From a bacterium (GTDB lineage: Bacteria > Actinomycetota > Acidimicrobiia > Acidimicrobiales > CATQHL01): DNA of 25,748 nt. The stretch spans positions 1 to 25,748 of the forward strand of contig JAPONU010000284.1 in NCBI GenBank assembly GCA_026713745.1. Direction: 5' to 3'. A model generated the notes under the pieces. That model searched no databases. It was not told the origin of the DNA and was given only the letters and a program-made list of their open reading frames with translations. The stretch's first letter is position 1; every line of letters starts with the position of its first letter. The position numbers were made by a program, and so were the translations under genes. Below are positions 1 through 6,489 of this stretch, in pieces.

Positions 1-264
1 CTCGAAGTCCGAGGCGCTGTCTCCGAGGTGAGGCGCTTGTCGTCCGGCCGGTTCGACGATGGCGCCGTATCGTTGCCGGGCATCCTGTGCCGACGTGCCG
101 AGGATCGCGCCGATGCGCTTCAAGGGGATGCCCCTGGCACGCGCCGAGGCGGCCGTCAGTTGTGTCAGGAGAGGGAGAGCATCCGAGCGGACGGCGGGTG
201 GGTGGCTGACTTGCTGGTCGGCGGGGACGACACGCCGACGGTGGAATGCGGTCTCGTCTGACGG
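1..264 (-). CDS. Partial protein of unknown function with a helix-turn-helix-like segment (3' end outside window)
   Basis: The minus strand is open from about 300 down to position 1 and codon third positions are strongly GC, as in a real gene. The translation contains LTAASARARGIPLKRIGAIL followed by GTSAQDARQRYG. This reads like a small helical DNA-binding or regulator segment, but I do not recognise a family. No ATG or GTG start lies in this frame, and the only TTG (118-120) would cut into the helical segment. The upstream part runs without a stop into the decayed cobQ gene. The frame is therefore either a gene whose start was lost in the same rearrangement, or one that uses a rare start. 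The upstream limit given is approximate. The plus-strand frame over the same bases is also open but reads less like protein. Confidence 0.4.
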
Positions 265-305
265 CCTGCGCCGCGCGCCGGCGCTTCCTCTAGGAGAATT
301 CCCCT

Positions 306-1187
306 GTGACCGCTCGCGCCCTGATGGTCCAGGGGACGGCCTCGGGGGTCGGCAAGTCGCTGCTGGTGGCCGGGCTGTGCCGGCTGCTGGCGCGCTCGGG
401 GGTGCGCGTGGCGCCCTTCAAGCCGCAGAACATGAGCAACGCCGCGGCCGCCTGCCCCGGTGGCGGTGAGATCGGGCGAGCCCAGGCACTGCAGGCCTTT
501 CCGGGTCGGCGGCATTCACTACCCGCGGGCCTCCAACATCGCCGATGTGGACCCGCTGCTGGCCGATCCGGCCGTGGAGTTCGCCTGGCTCCGGGACCCC
601 GGCGAACTCACCGGTTACGACCTGGTGATCCTGCCGAGGTCGAAGGCGGTCGCCGCCGATCTCACCTGGCTGCGCGAACGCGGCTGGGTACCGGCGATCG
701 AGCGTCACCTCCGCTATGGCGGCCGGGTGCTCGGTATCTGCGGCGGACTGCAGTGCTGGGTCGTCGCATCCTGGATCCGCACGGCGTCGAGGGTCCTGCT
801 GCTAGCCCTGGACTCGGCTGGCTGGATCCGGACACCGAGATCCAGCCGCAGAAGCTCGTGCGGCAGGTCACCGGCCGGGCCAACTGGCCGCAGGACGTCG
901 AGTACTCCGGCTACGAGATCCGCCACGGCAACAGCGAATCCGATCCGGCGCTCCACCCGTTCAGCGCCCGCTCAACCGACCATCAGATCCTCGGCACCTA
1001 CATCCACGGCCTCCTCGACCAAGCCGACTTCCGCCGAGCCCTCCTCCAACACTGGCTCGCCTGGAACACCGACCACACCGAAGACCAAACCACCCGCTGG
1101 AACCGCGACCTGGACCGCCTAGGCGACACCCTCCACAGCCACCTCGACCTGACGCTGCTCAAGAACCGTGTCGGCGAGGTTGCGTGA
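306..1187 (+). pseudogene. cobQ: Cobyric acid synthase pseudogene, internal deletion plus frameshift
   Basis: CobQ amidates cobyrinic acid a,c-diamide in cobalamin synthesis. The GTG start at 306 follows an AGGAG-like site at 292-296. About 64 residues match the CobQ N-terminus: a P-loop-like GTASGVGKS, then APFKPQNMSN and GEIGRAQALQA. At about 497-505 the frame changes and the sequence jumps to the glutaminase half (GGIHYPRASNIADVDPL), so roughly 190 residues of the ATPase domain are missing. The glutaminase nucleophile is present in VLGICGGLQ. At 753/754 one base is missing (CAG-TG-CTG where CAG-NTG-CTG is expected), and the frame returns to that of the start for LGRRILDPHGVEG through YEIRHG to the TGA at 1185-1187. 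CobQ is usually near 490-500 residues. With two disruptions the gene cannot make a working enzyme unless the assembly is wrong here. Confidence 0.85.
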
Positions 1188-1280
1188 CGGGTTCGGAAGA
1201 TGTTGCTTGTGCATGGTCATCTACGATGTGAGACTTCGATACTGACCGACTGCCGGGCGCAGAGGAAATGGAGCGACAGC

Positions 1281-1847
1281 GTGAACCAGGTGATTCTCTA
1301 CAGCTTGAACACCGATGCGCGGACGCCCACTTGACAGGAGTGCTGCCGCGTTCGGGACTACCTGAACGAGCACTCCGTCGAGTTCGACGACCGCAACATC
1401 CGCCAGAGTCCTGACGCACACGCCGAGTTACTCGCCTTGACGGGCGAACTCGTCGTCCCGACATTGATCGCAGGAGACCGCACGGTGGTGGGCTTCGACC
1501 CCGAGCAACTCGAGGAGATCCTCCGGCTCCACGGGCCCGACGCCGGATCGACATCGCAGCAGCCGACCGGCTCGCTCGAAGCCGAAACGAAATCGCCACC
1601 ACCGGGCAACTCCCTGCAGGCCGACCAGGGGCACCGGGTCATTCCCTCCGGCGACACTGTCACGGACGACCTGCAGAGCCTGCTGGCGCGGATCAACTCC
1701 GAACTCGATTACAACGCGGCCAAGGGCAGCACGCCCTTCCGCCTGGGGATGCACGACGGGCTCCGCTTCGCCCAGGACGCCGTCGTGGATCTCCTCAACC
1801 GTCACGGCCACAGCGCCGAGATCGAAGGCCGAGCCTGGGACGCCTGA
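1281..1847 (+). CDS. Selenocysteine-containing glutaredoxin-like protein (in-frame TGA as Sec18) with unknown C-terminal domain
   Basis: GTG at 1281 has GGAG at 1270-1273, seven bases upstream. The frame reads VNQVILYSLNTDARTPT, then TGA (1332-1334), then QECCRVRDYLNEHSVEF, and stays open to TGA 1845-1847: 188 residues if the internal TGA is read. The fold marks are those of glutaredoxins: a first strand VILYS, a TPT-[C]xxC helix start, a cis-proline loop VVPTLIAG near residue 70, and GFDPEQLEEIL. The TGA replaces the first redox cysteine, giving U18-Q-E-C21, the UxxC arrangement known from Sec-containing thiol oxidoreductases. A SECIS-like hairpin follows at once. Residues about 85-188 hold a polar linker and a helical domain (DYNAAKGSTPFRLGMHDGLR) that I do not recognise. 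Its role would be thiol/disulfide or selenenylsulfide exchange in the cytosol. The alternative is a gene broken by a nonsense mutation, but normal coding continues for 170 codons. Confidence 0.8.
1337..1376 (+). promoter_or_regulatory. Candidate bacterial SECIS element
   Basis: The hairpin starts two bases after the in-frame TGA. The lower stem is GGAGTGCT (1337-1344) with AGCACTCC (1369-1376), eight perfect pairs. A one-sided bulge GCCG (1345-1348) follows. The upper stem is CGTTCGGG (1349-1356) with CCTGAACG (1361-1368), eight pairs with one G-U, closing the loop ACTA (1357-1360). The apical loop begins 22 bases after the TGA, within the spacing described for bacterial SECIS elements. If the top G-C pair opens, the loop starts with G, as SelB-type elements usually require. 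The hairpin lies inside the coding frame, as bacterial SECIS elements do. Confidence 0.75.
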
Positions 1848-1866
1848 GTCTCTCCTGAGCGCATCG

Positions 1867-1884
1867 CCGGGCCAGCGCGCCCGG
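1867..1884. terminator. Possible hairpin terminator between convergent genes
   Basis: CCGGGC (1867-1872) pairs with GCCCGG (1879-1884) around a six-base loop, between the stop of the glutaredoxin gene and the convergent ubiX stop. There is no T-run on either side, so intrinsic termination is only suggested. A second, weaker GGCGCC repeat lies just downstream. Confidence 0.3.
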
Positions 1885-1912
1885 TCGCGGCGCCGGCGGT
1901 ATCTCGGCGCCC

Positions 1913-2491
1913 TCAGCGGTCGGGACGAAGGGGGCGGCCCGACCAGCGGCGCACGATGCCGGGGTCGATGCCGAAGAGGTCGAGGACACGGCCCACGGAG
2001 TGGTTGACGATGTCGTCGACGGTCTGCGGAGCGTTGTAGAAGGCCGGCATGGGCGGGGCCACGTGGATGCCCATGAGCGTGGCCTCGTGCAGCAGCCGGG
2101 CATGGCCTGCGTGCAGCGGCGACTCGCGGGGCATCAGGACAAGCCGCCGTCCCTCCTTCAGCGTCACCTCGGCCGCTCGGCTGAGGAGGTTGTCCGAATA
2201 GGCGTTCACGACCGCCGAGAGGGTCTTCATCGAGCATGGCGCCACGACCATGCCCATGGTGGGGTAGGAGCCGCTGGCGATGGGTGCCGCCATGTTCTTG
2301 ATGTTGTGCACGACGTCGGCGAGCGACTCCACGTCGGCGGCGCTGCGGTCGGTCTCGATGCCGATGTTCAGCCGGCCCGACGGTGTGAGCACCAAGTGCG
2401 TCTCGATGCCGTCGACGCCTCCCAGCACCTCGAGCAGCCGGATGCCGTAGATCACGCCGCTGGCGCCGGAGATGCCGACGATCATGCGCAC
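1913..2491 (-). CDS. ubiX: Flavin prenyltransferase UbiX
   Basis: UbiX joins dimethylallyl phosphate to FMN to make prenylated FMN, the cofactor of UbiD-type decarboxylases. The 192-residue product has the family length and motifs: a flavin-binding GISGASGVIYGIRLLEVL at the N-terminus, MGMVVAPCSMKTLSAV near residue 95, SDNLLSRAAEVTLKEGRRL with PRESPLHAGHARLL, and the C-terminal PPMPAFYNAPQTVDDIVNH. The GTG start at 2491 has GGGGAG seven bases upstream; an ATG two codons later (2485) is possible. It lies 21 bases after the cupin gene on the same strand, so the two are probably cotranscribed. Its likely client is the UbiD homologue at about 7.95-9.46 kb. The assignment is secure at family level. 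Confidence 0.93.
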   Translation of the reverse strand: MRMIVGISGASGVIYGIRLLEVLGGVDGIETHLVLTPSGRLNIGIETDRSAADVESLADVVHNIKNMAAPIASGSYPTMGMVVAPCSMKTLSAVVNAYSDNLLSRAAEVTLKEGRRLVLMPRESPLHAGHARLLHEATLMGIHVAPPMPAFYNAPQTVDDIVNHSVGRVLDLFGIDPGIVRRWSGRPLRPDR

Positions 2492-2512
2492 GGCGCTGCT
2501 CCCCGGTCCGCC

Positions 2513-2890
2513 TCAGCCGCCCTCGTAGTAGTGCACTTCGAGGAGCAGGCAGCCGGACTCGCTGCGGAATGGTCCGTGGTCGACGCCCGGTGGCCGGCAG
2601 GCGTAGGTGTTGGGCTCGAAGCGCTCGCCCCCGTCGCCGTTCTCGTCGCTGTCCACGTAGAGGTCGCCGCTCACGAGGTAAACCTCTTCCCAGTAGTCGT
2701 GACGGAACGGAACCGTGGTGTAGACCCCCGGGTCGAAGCGCAGCAACCGCGTGCGGTTCCCCGTCTGGGCGGCCTCGTCCAACTCGCCGGCCAGGATCTT
2801 CTGTGCGATCCCGGTGGGGTAGCCCTCCGGAACCTCCCAACCGGCATCGAGGTCGAGGGCGTGGAACTCCAGGTGCGGCTTAGAGATCAT
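2513..2890 (-). CDS. Small cupin-domain protein (ChrR-like cupin)
   Basis: A 125-residue single-domain protein. The central part, VPFRHDYWEEVYLVSGDLYV, is a typical first cupin motif with a His and a Glu that could bind metal. The second motif follows in YACRPPGVDHGPFRSESGCLLL, with His in VDHG. It resembles the anti-sigma ChrR cupin group but has no zinc-binding N-terminal domain, so it is more likely a small metal-dependent enzyme or binding protein of the pathway. ATG at 2890 is the only sensible start; the upstream G-rich stretch is a weak ribosome site. It lies between a DUF2848 gene (200 bases upstream) and ubiX (21 bases downstream), all on the minus strand. The substrate is unknown. 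Confidence 0.8.
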   Translation of the reverse strand: MISKPHLEFHALDLDAGWEVPEGYPTGIAQKILAGELDEAAQTGNRTRLLRFDPGVYTTVPFRHDYWEEVYLVSGDLYVDSDENGDGGERFEPNTYACRPPGVDHGPFRSESGCLLLEVHYYEGG

Positions 2891-2978
2891 CGATCAAGAC
2901 CCCCGGTGAGCTTCGACTACGGGCGATCCAGCGTACGTCTGCAGCGCGTGGTTGGGAATTTGGCGCGCTGCGCGGGCG

Positions 2979-3090
2979 TCAGGGCGCAGGTTGGCGCACC
3001 AGGCGGTCGATGGCCCCGGCGGCGGAGGGGTAGTGCTCGATGAGTGCTGCCGCGTCCGCCAGTTCGAAGCCGTCGGCGGCTCCCGTCTGG
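2979..3090 (-). pseudogene. Short coding-like remnant after the DUF2848 stop
   Basis: The 200 bases between the DUF2848 stop and the cupin start are not empty. In a different minus-strand frame about 37 codons with coding-like, GC-rich third positions read DGFELADAAALIEHYPSAAG and AIDRLVRQPAP to a TGA at 2979-2981. The frame has no start of its own near the DUF2848 stop. It could be the displaced C-terminus of the upstream gene after a frameshift, or the tail of a deleted neighbour. I do not recognise the family. The rest of the gap (2891-2978) shows nothing I can name. Confidence 0.3.
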
Positions 3091-3768
3091 CTACCCGGGA
3101 GCCCGCAGCACGTGCAGCACGTCGATCCGGTAGTCGAGGGAGAGCGAGCGTCCCCGCACCGGATCCTCCAGAGTTGCCCGGAACCGCTCCGCGGGACGGA
3201 TGCCTCCGAGGGCGGGGAACGTACCGGTGAACAGCACGAACCGGTCGGGTCGGTCGGCGAACGGCGTGGCGTCGAGGAGGTCGCCGAGATCCATGAGCTC
3301 GCCGAGGCGACCCTCCTGGTAGAGCGACTCGACACCGTCCTCGGTGATCCAGCTCCGCACGAGGAGATCGTCGGCGTGGTCGGCCACCTCCTCGAGGCGC
3401 CAGACCACCGTTGCCAGGGGTTTCGGGCAGGCCAGCTTGGACAGGGCGATATCGATGGCCTCCGCCGCACGGTCGGTGTGGTCCGAGCCCAGCGTCAGGT
3501 AGGCGTCGTCGCCGTCGAAGACCAGAACCGCTTCAGCCTCACCGGAGGTCTCGGCGCCCACCATGGCCAGGCGTGGCTGCTGGACGGCGGAGGTTCCTGG
3601 TGTGACGTAGAAGCTGGGAACGCTCTTTGGTGTCGGAACGCCCAGTTCGGCGAGCTCGGCGAGGTGTTCCGCCACGGCGGCTCGGTCTCGTCCGGTGAAA
3701 CCGGCAATGACCACGGCGGTGGCATCGACCACGATTCCGGCGTCCGACACGGTGAAGGTGAGGCTCAT
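3091..3768 (-). CDS. DUF2848 family protein
   Basis: The product has 225 residues and matches the DUF2848 pattern from end to end: VVIAGFTGRDRAAVAEHL and AELAELGVPTPKSVPSFY at the N-terminus, LTLGSDHTDRAAEAIDIALS with KLACPKPLATVVW in the middle, and TGTFPALGGIRPAERFRATL with EDPVRGRSLSLDYRID near the C-terminus. The function is not established. Such genes often sit in amide, urea or ring-cleavage catabolic clusters, which fits here. The start is ATG at 3768; the Shine-Dalgarno sequence is weak. It is the first gene of the minus-strand cupin/ubiX group and diverges from the marR gene, so the MarR operator between them may control both. The stop at 3091-3093 (TAG) may be a shortened end, given the coding-like remnant that follows. 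Confidence 0.85.
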   Translation of the reverse strand: MSLTFTVSDAGIVVDATAVVIAGFTGRDRAAVAEHLAELAELGVPTPKSVPSFYVTPGTSAVQQPRLAMVGAETSGEAEAVLVFDGDDAYLTLGSDHTDRAAEAIDIALSKLACPKPLATVVWRLEEVADHADDLLVRSWITEDGVESLYQEGRLGELMDLGDLLDATPFADRPDRFVLFTGTFPALGGIRPAERFRATLEDPVRGRSLSLDYRIDVLHVLRAPG

Positions 3769-3878
3769 GAGGATCCGATCTGTTGCGTTGCGCGGGTCAT
3801 GGGCGATGTCGCCGGTGCTCAGAGCCTAGGAGACCACGGAACGATGCCCGGGTGCTCGGGATGTCCGCGGGTGGGCGG

Positions 3879-3914
3879 TTGACGGGGCAATATCCATAAG
3901 CTACATATATAGTT
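3879..3914 (+). promoter_or_regulatory. Sigma-70-type promoter of the marR operon, near-leaderless
   Basis: TTGACG (3879-3884) and TACATA (3902-3907) are separated by 17 bases. Transcription would start about 3913-3915, only some six bases before the ATG at 3920. There is no ribosome-binding site in front of that ATG, as expected for a leaderless or near-leaderless actinobacterial transcript. The local A+T richness stands out sharply from the surrounding GC-rich DNA. Confidence 0.65.
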
Positions 3915-3915
3915 T
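3898..3915. promoter_or_regulatory. Palindromic MarR-type operator
   Basis: AAGCTACATATATAGTTT is an imperfect 18-base palindrome with 14 of 18 positions symmetric, centred between 3906 and 3907. It covers the -10 element of the promoter just upstream of the marR-family gene. Its length and symmetry suit a winged-helix MarR dimer, so autorepression is the simplest reading. The divergent DUF2848 gene begins 130 bases away and may share the control. Confidence 0.6.
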
Positions 3916-3919
3916 ACCT

Positions 3920-4495
3920 ATGGTTCGCGCCGCACGGACCGCCGCCGTCCTCCCCCGACTGCCGCTCACCGCGGGACGCCGGGAGTTGCTGCACGGCGGC
4001 GATGACGAGCAGTTCCGCCGCATGTTGCACGATCTCCTGGCGTTCTCCGGCAAGCTCCAGGAGATCCGCGAGCGGATGGGGGGCTTCATCGGCCTGTCCG
4101 GTCCGGCGTACACGATCCTCATCTCGATTGCGCATCTGTCGGCGCGATCGGAGGCCGGTGTCACATCGGTGGCGCGCCATCTGAACCTCAGCCAGCCGTA
4201 CGTGACCGCAGAGGTCAACAAGCTGGTCGCCGCCGGTCTGGTCCACAAGGCGGCCTCGGACCGGGACGGCCGCTCGGTGTCTCTCACCGTGACGGCGGAT
4301 GCGGTCGCGCTGCTCACCGATCTGGCCCCACGCCAGCGTGCCATCAACGACCGCTTGTTCGCCCACCTCGGCGTGGCCGCCTTCGACCTGCTGGCCGGTA
4401 TCGCCTCTCGCCTCGTCCACGACGCCGATAGTGCTCTCGAACTGGCGGCGCTGGGAGCGATGGAGAGTCCCCGGGCGGCTGCGGAGGGGTCCTGA
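3920..4495 (+). CDS. MarR family transcriptional regulator
   Basis: A winged-helix regulator of 191 residues, longer than the usual 140-160 because of about 35 extra N-terminal residues. The core runs from LLAFSGKLQEIRERMGGF through a recognition region SVARHLNLSQPYVTAEVNKL and VAAGLVHKAASDRDGRSVSL (wing) to a helical dimerisation C-terminus. MarR proteins usually repress nearby catabolic or efflux genes and release DNA on binding an aromatic ligand. The ATG at 3920 lies about six bases from the predicted transcription start. The stop overlaps the next start by one base (TGATG at 4493-4497), coupling it to the flavin reductase and monooxygenase genes. The ligand is probably the substrate of that monooxygenase (inference). 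Confidence 0.88.
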   Translation: MVRAARTAAVLPRLPLTAGRRELLHGGDDEQFRRMLHDLLAFSGKLQEIRERMGGFIGLSGPAYTILISIAHLSARSEAGVTSVARHLNLSQPYVTAEVNKLVAAGLVHKAASDRDGRSVSLTVTADAVALLTDLAPRQRAINDRLFAHLGVAAFDLLAGIASRLVHDADSALELAALGAMESPRAAAEGS

Positions 4496-4965
4496 TGTCC
4501 CGTGCCTTCCGCGACGCTCTGGGCATGTTCGCCACCGGCGTTACCGTCGTGTCGGCTGCCGGTGAGGACGGCGAACCGTTCGGTTTGACCGTCGCCAGCT
4601 TCAACTCGGTCTCGCTCGACCCGCCGCTGGTGCTGTTCAGCATCGACCGGGACGCCCTGAGCCTGCCGGCGCTGAGGCGAGCCCCCGGCTACGGCATCAG
4701 CGTGCTGTCGGCCACACAGGTCGACGTGTCGAAGCTCTTCGCCACCACCGGGGCGGAGAAGTGGGCGGGGATGGAACTTGAGATCGGCTACGGGGGAGCG
4801 CCGCTCATCCCCGATGCCATCGCCGGCTTCGAGTGCCGGCCGTACGCCGTCTACGACGGGGGAGACCACGAGATCTTCGTGGGGGAGGTCGTGGCGTACC
4901 GCTCGGCACCCGAGGCGGCTCCCCTGGTGTTCTTCGGCGGCAACTACCGCAGCCTCGCGAGCTGA
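4495..4965 (+). CDS. NAD(P)H:flavin oxidoreductase, reductase component (HpaC-like)
   Basis: The 156-residue product is a complete flavin-reductase-like domain. It opens with FRDALGMFATGVTVVSAAG, followed by GLTVASFNSVSLDPPLVLFS (the flavin-binding region), then FATTGAEKWAGMELE. The end, GDHEIFVGEVVAYRSAP and LVFFGGNYRSL, holds the conserved GDHxxFxGEV motif. It would reduce free FAD or FMN with NAD(P)H and pass it to a separate oxygenase. The oxygenase is encoded 52 bases downstream (5018-6481), giving the classic two-component pair. The start overlaps the marR stop by one base. Homologues serve HpaB, TftD and RutA-type oxygenases; the sequence alone does not fix which flavin is preferred. 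Confidence 0.9.
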   Translation: MSRAFRDALGMFATGVTVVSAAGEDGEPFGLTVASFNSVSLDPPLVLFSIDRDALSLPALRRAPGYGISVLSATQVDVSKLFATTGAEKWAGMELEIGYGGAPLIPDAIAGFECRPYAVYDGGDHEIFVGEVVAYRSAPEAAPLVFFGGNYRSLAS

Positions 4966-5017
4966 CCGACAGCGCGTACCACGCAGCACATTGGCCGGAC
5001 AAGGAGGTCGAGACATC

Positions 5018-6481
5018 GTGAAGACCGGGGCTGACCATCTCCGCTCGCTGCAGGACGGCCGGCAGGTGTACCTGGACGGCGAGTTGGTGGATGACGTGAC
5101 CACCGACGGCTCCTACCGTAATTCGGTCGCGGCAATCGGCCGGCTCTACGACGCCGCCGTCGACCCGCAGAACGCCGAACTCATGACGTATCGGGACGGC
5201 GACGGGGGCGGTCCGTACAACCGCATCTGGCAGCTCCCGCGCAGCCACGCCGAGCTCGTCGAGCGGCGCCGGGCGATGGAGGCCTGGAACGAGATCCACA
5301 TGGGCTACATGGGGCGTTCCCCCGACCACGTGGCCTCGACGATCGCCGGCATGTTCATGGGGATGGAGCGGTTCGAGGCCTACGACCCCGAACGGGCGGC
5401 CGCGCTCGCCGACTACTACGCCTACGCCCGCGACAACGACGTCTACCTGTCCTACGTGATCATCAACCCGCAAGCGGACCGCTCCAAGTCGGCCTCCGAG
5501 CAGAAGGATCCGTACCTCACCACCTGCGTCGTGGACTCCGACGACGAGGGGCTCGTGGTGCGCGGCGCCAAGATGCTGGCAACCGCTGCGGTGATGGCCA
5601 ACGAGATGCTTGTGACGTCGATCCAGCCGCTGCAGCCGGGCGAGTCCCGCTACGCCATCTCGTTCGTGGCCCCCATGAACCTGCCGGGGCTGAAGGTGAT
5701 CTCACGCCGCTCCTACGAGGCAGCCGCCCCGTCGGTGTTCGACTACCCGCTGTCGGCTCGCTACGACGAGAACGACGCGATCATCTATTTCGACGACGCC
5801 AAGGTTCCCTGGGAGCGGGTGCTGGTGAACCAGGACGTGACGATGGCGCTGGCGCAGTTCCACGAAACGCCCGCCCACGTCATGCAGAACTACCAGGCGC
5901 AGGTGCGGCTGTCGGTGAAGATGCGGTTCCTGGCCGGCCTCGCCATGCGCATCGCCGAGACGAACGGCTTGCTGGCCATCCCGCAGGTGCGCGAGACGCT
6001 CGGCCAGATCGCCGCCGAGGCCCAGATGGTGCGCGGCCTCGTGGCGGCGATGGAGATCGAGGGCGGCATGCGGGACGGCTACTTCGTGCCCCACGCGCAC
6101 ACGATGTACACGGCGCAGGTCATCACGCAGCAGCTCTACAGCACCTTCACGACCCGGCTGCGCGACCTCGCCGGCGGCGGGGTGATCATGCTGCCGTCCT
6201 CGGTGGCCGACTACACAAACGCTGAACTCCGCTCGCTGATCGGCCGGACGCAGCAGTCGCCGGCGGCCACCGCGGACGAGCGGGTGAAGCTCTTCAAGCT
6301 GGCGTGGGACGCCATCGGCTCGGAGTTCGGCTCACGTCACGTGCAGTACGAGATGTTCTACGCCGGCGCCACCTTCGTGACCAAGGGGCACTCCTTCCGC
6401 CGCTACGACTGGGACGGAGCCACCGCGCTCGTGGACCGCGTGCTCGACTCCTACGGCGGTCCGGGCGAAGCAGGGGCCTGA
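5018..6481 (+). CDS. HpaB-family flavin-dependent monooxygenase, oxygenase component
   Basis: The family hydroxylates phenolic or related rings with reduced flavin supplied by a partner reductase. GTG at 5018 follows a strong AAGGAGG (5001-5007), giving 487 residues, the family size. N-terminal motifs TGADHLRSLQDGRQVYLDGE and VTTDGSYRNSVAAIGRLYD are typical, followed by YMGRSPDHVA, the beta-domain INPQADRSK and VVDSDDEGLVVRGAKMLAT, and the C-terminal helices. In HpaB of Thermus the substrate phenol is held by Arg100, Tyr104 and His142. Here Arg100 is kept, the Tyr position is His104 (RSPDH), and the His position is Tyr146 (LSYVIINPQ), an apparent exchange that suggests a different substrate. 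The gene converges on the MFS gene with eight bases between stops. Confidence 0.9.
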   Translation: MKTGADHLRSLQDGRQVYLDGELVDDVTTDGSYRNSVAAIGRLYDAAVDPQNAELMTYRDGDGGGPYNRIWQLPRSHAELVERRRAMEAWNEIHMGYMGRSPDHVASTIAGMFMGMERFEAYDPERAAALADYYAYARDNDVYLSYVIINPQADRSKSASEQKDPYLTTCVVDSDDEGLVVRGAKMLATAAVMANEMLVTSIQPLQPGESRYAISFVAPMNLPGLKVISRRSYEAAAPSVFDYPLSARYDENDAIIYFDDAKVPWERVLVNQDVTMALAQFHETPAHVMQNYQAQVRLSVKMRFLAGLAMRIAETNGLLAIPQVRETLGQIAAEAQMVRGLVAAMEIEGGMRDGYFVPHAHTMYTAQVITQQLYSTFTTRLRDLAGGGVIMLPSSVADYTNAELRSLIGRTQQSPAATADERVKLFKLAWDAIGSEFGSRHVQYEMFYAGATFVTKGHSFRRYDWDGATALVDRVLDSYGGPGEAGA

Positions 6482-6489
6482 AGGCCTCC

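Noticed and set aside
1281..1436. Glutaredoxin gene starting only at the TTG at 1437 (136 residues)
   Set aside because: That start would remove the first strand and the active-site motif. The upstream 52 codons read as clean glutaredoxin sequence with a proper ribosome site at 1270-1273, so the TGA is better read as part of the gene.
2000..3043. Long plus-strand open frame across the ubiX/cupin region
   Set aside because: It is the complement of two well-recognised minus-strand genes, and its translation is composition-biased with no family resemblance.
4778..5017. Extension of the HpaB-type gene upstream to an ATG at 4778
   Set aside because: The extension lies inside the flavin reductase gene in another frame. 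The GTG at 5018 has a strong AAGGAGG site and gives the standard N-terminus.
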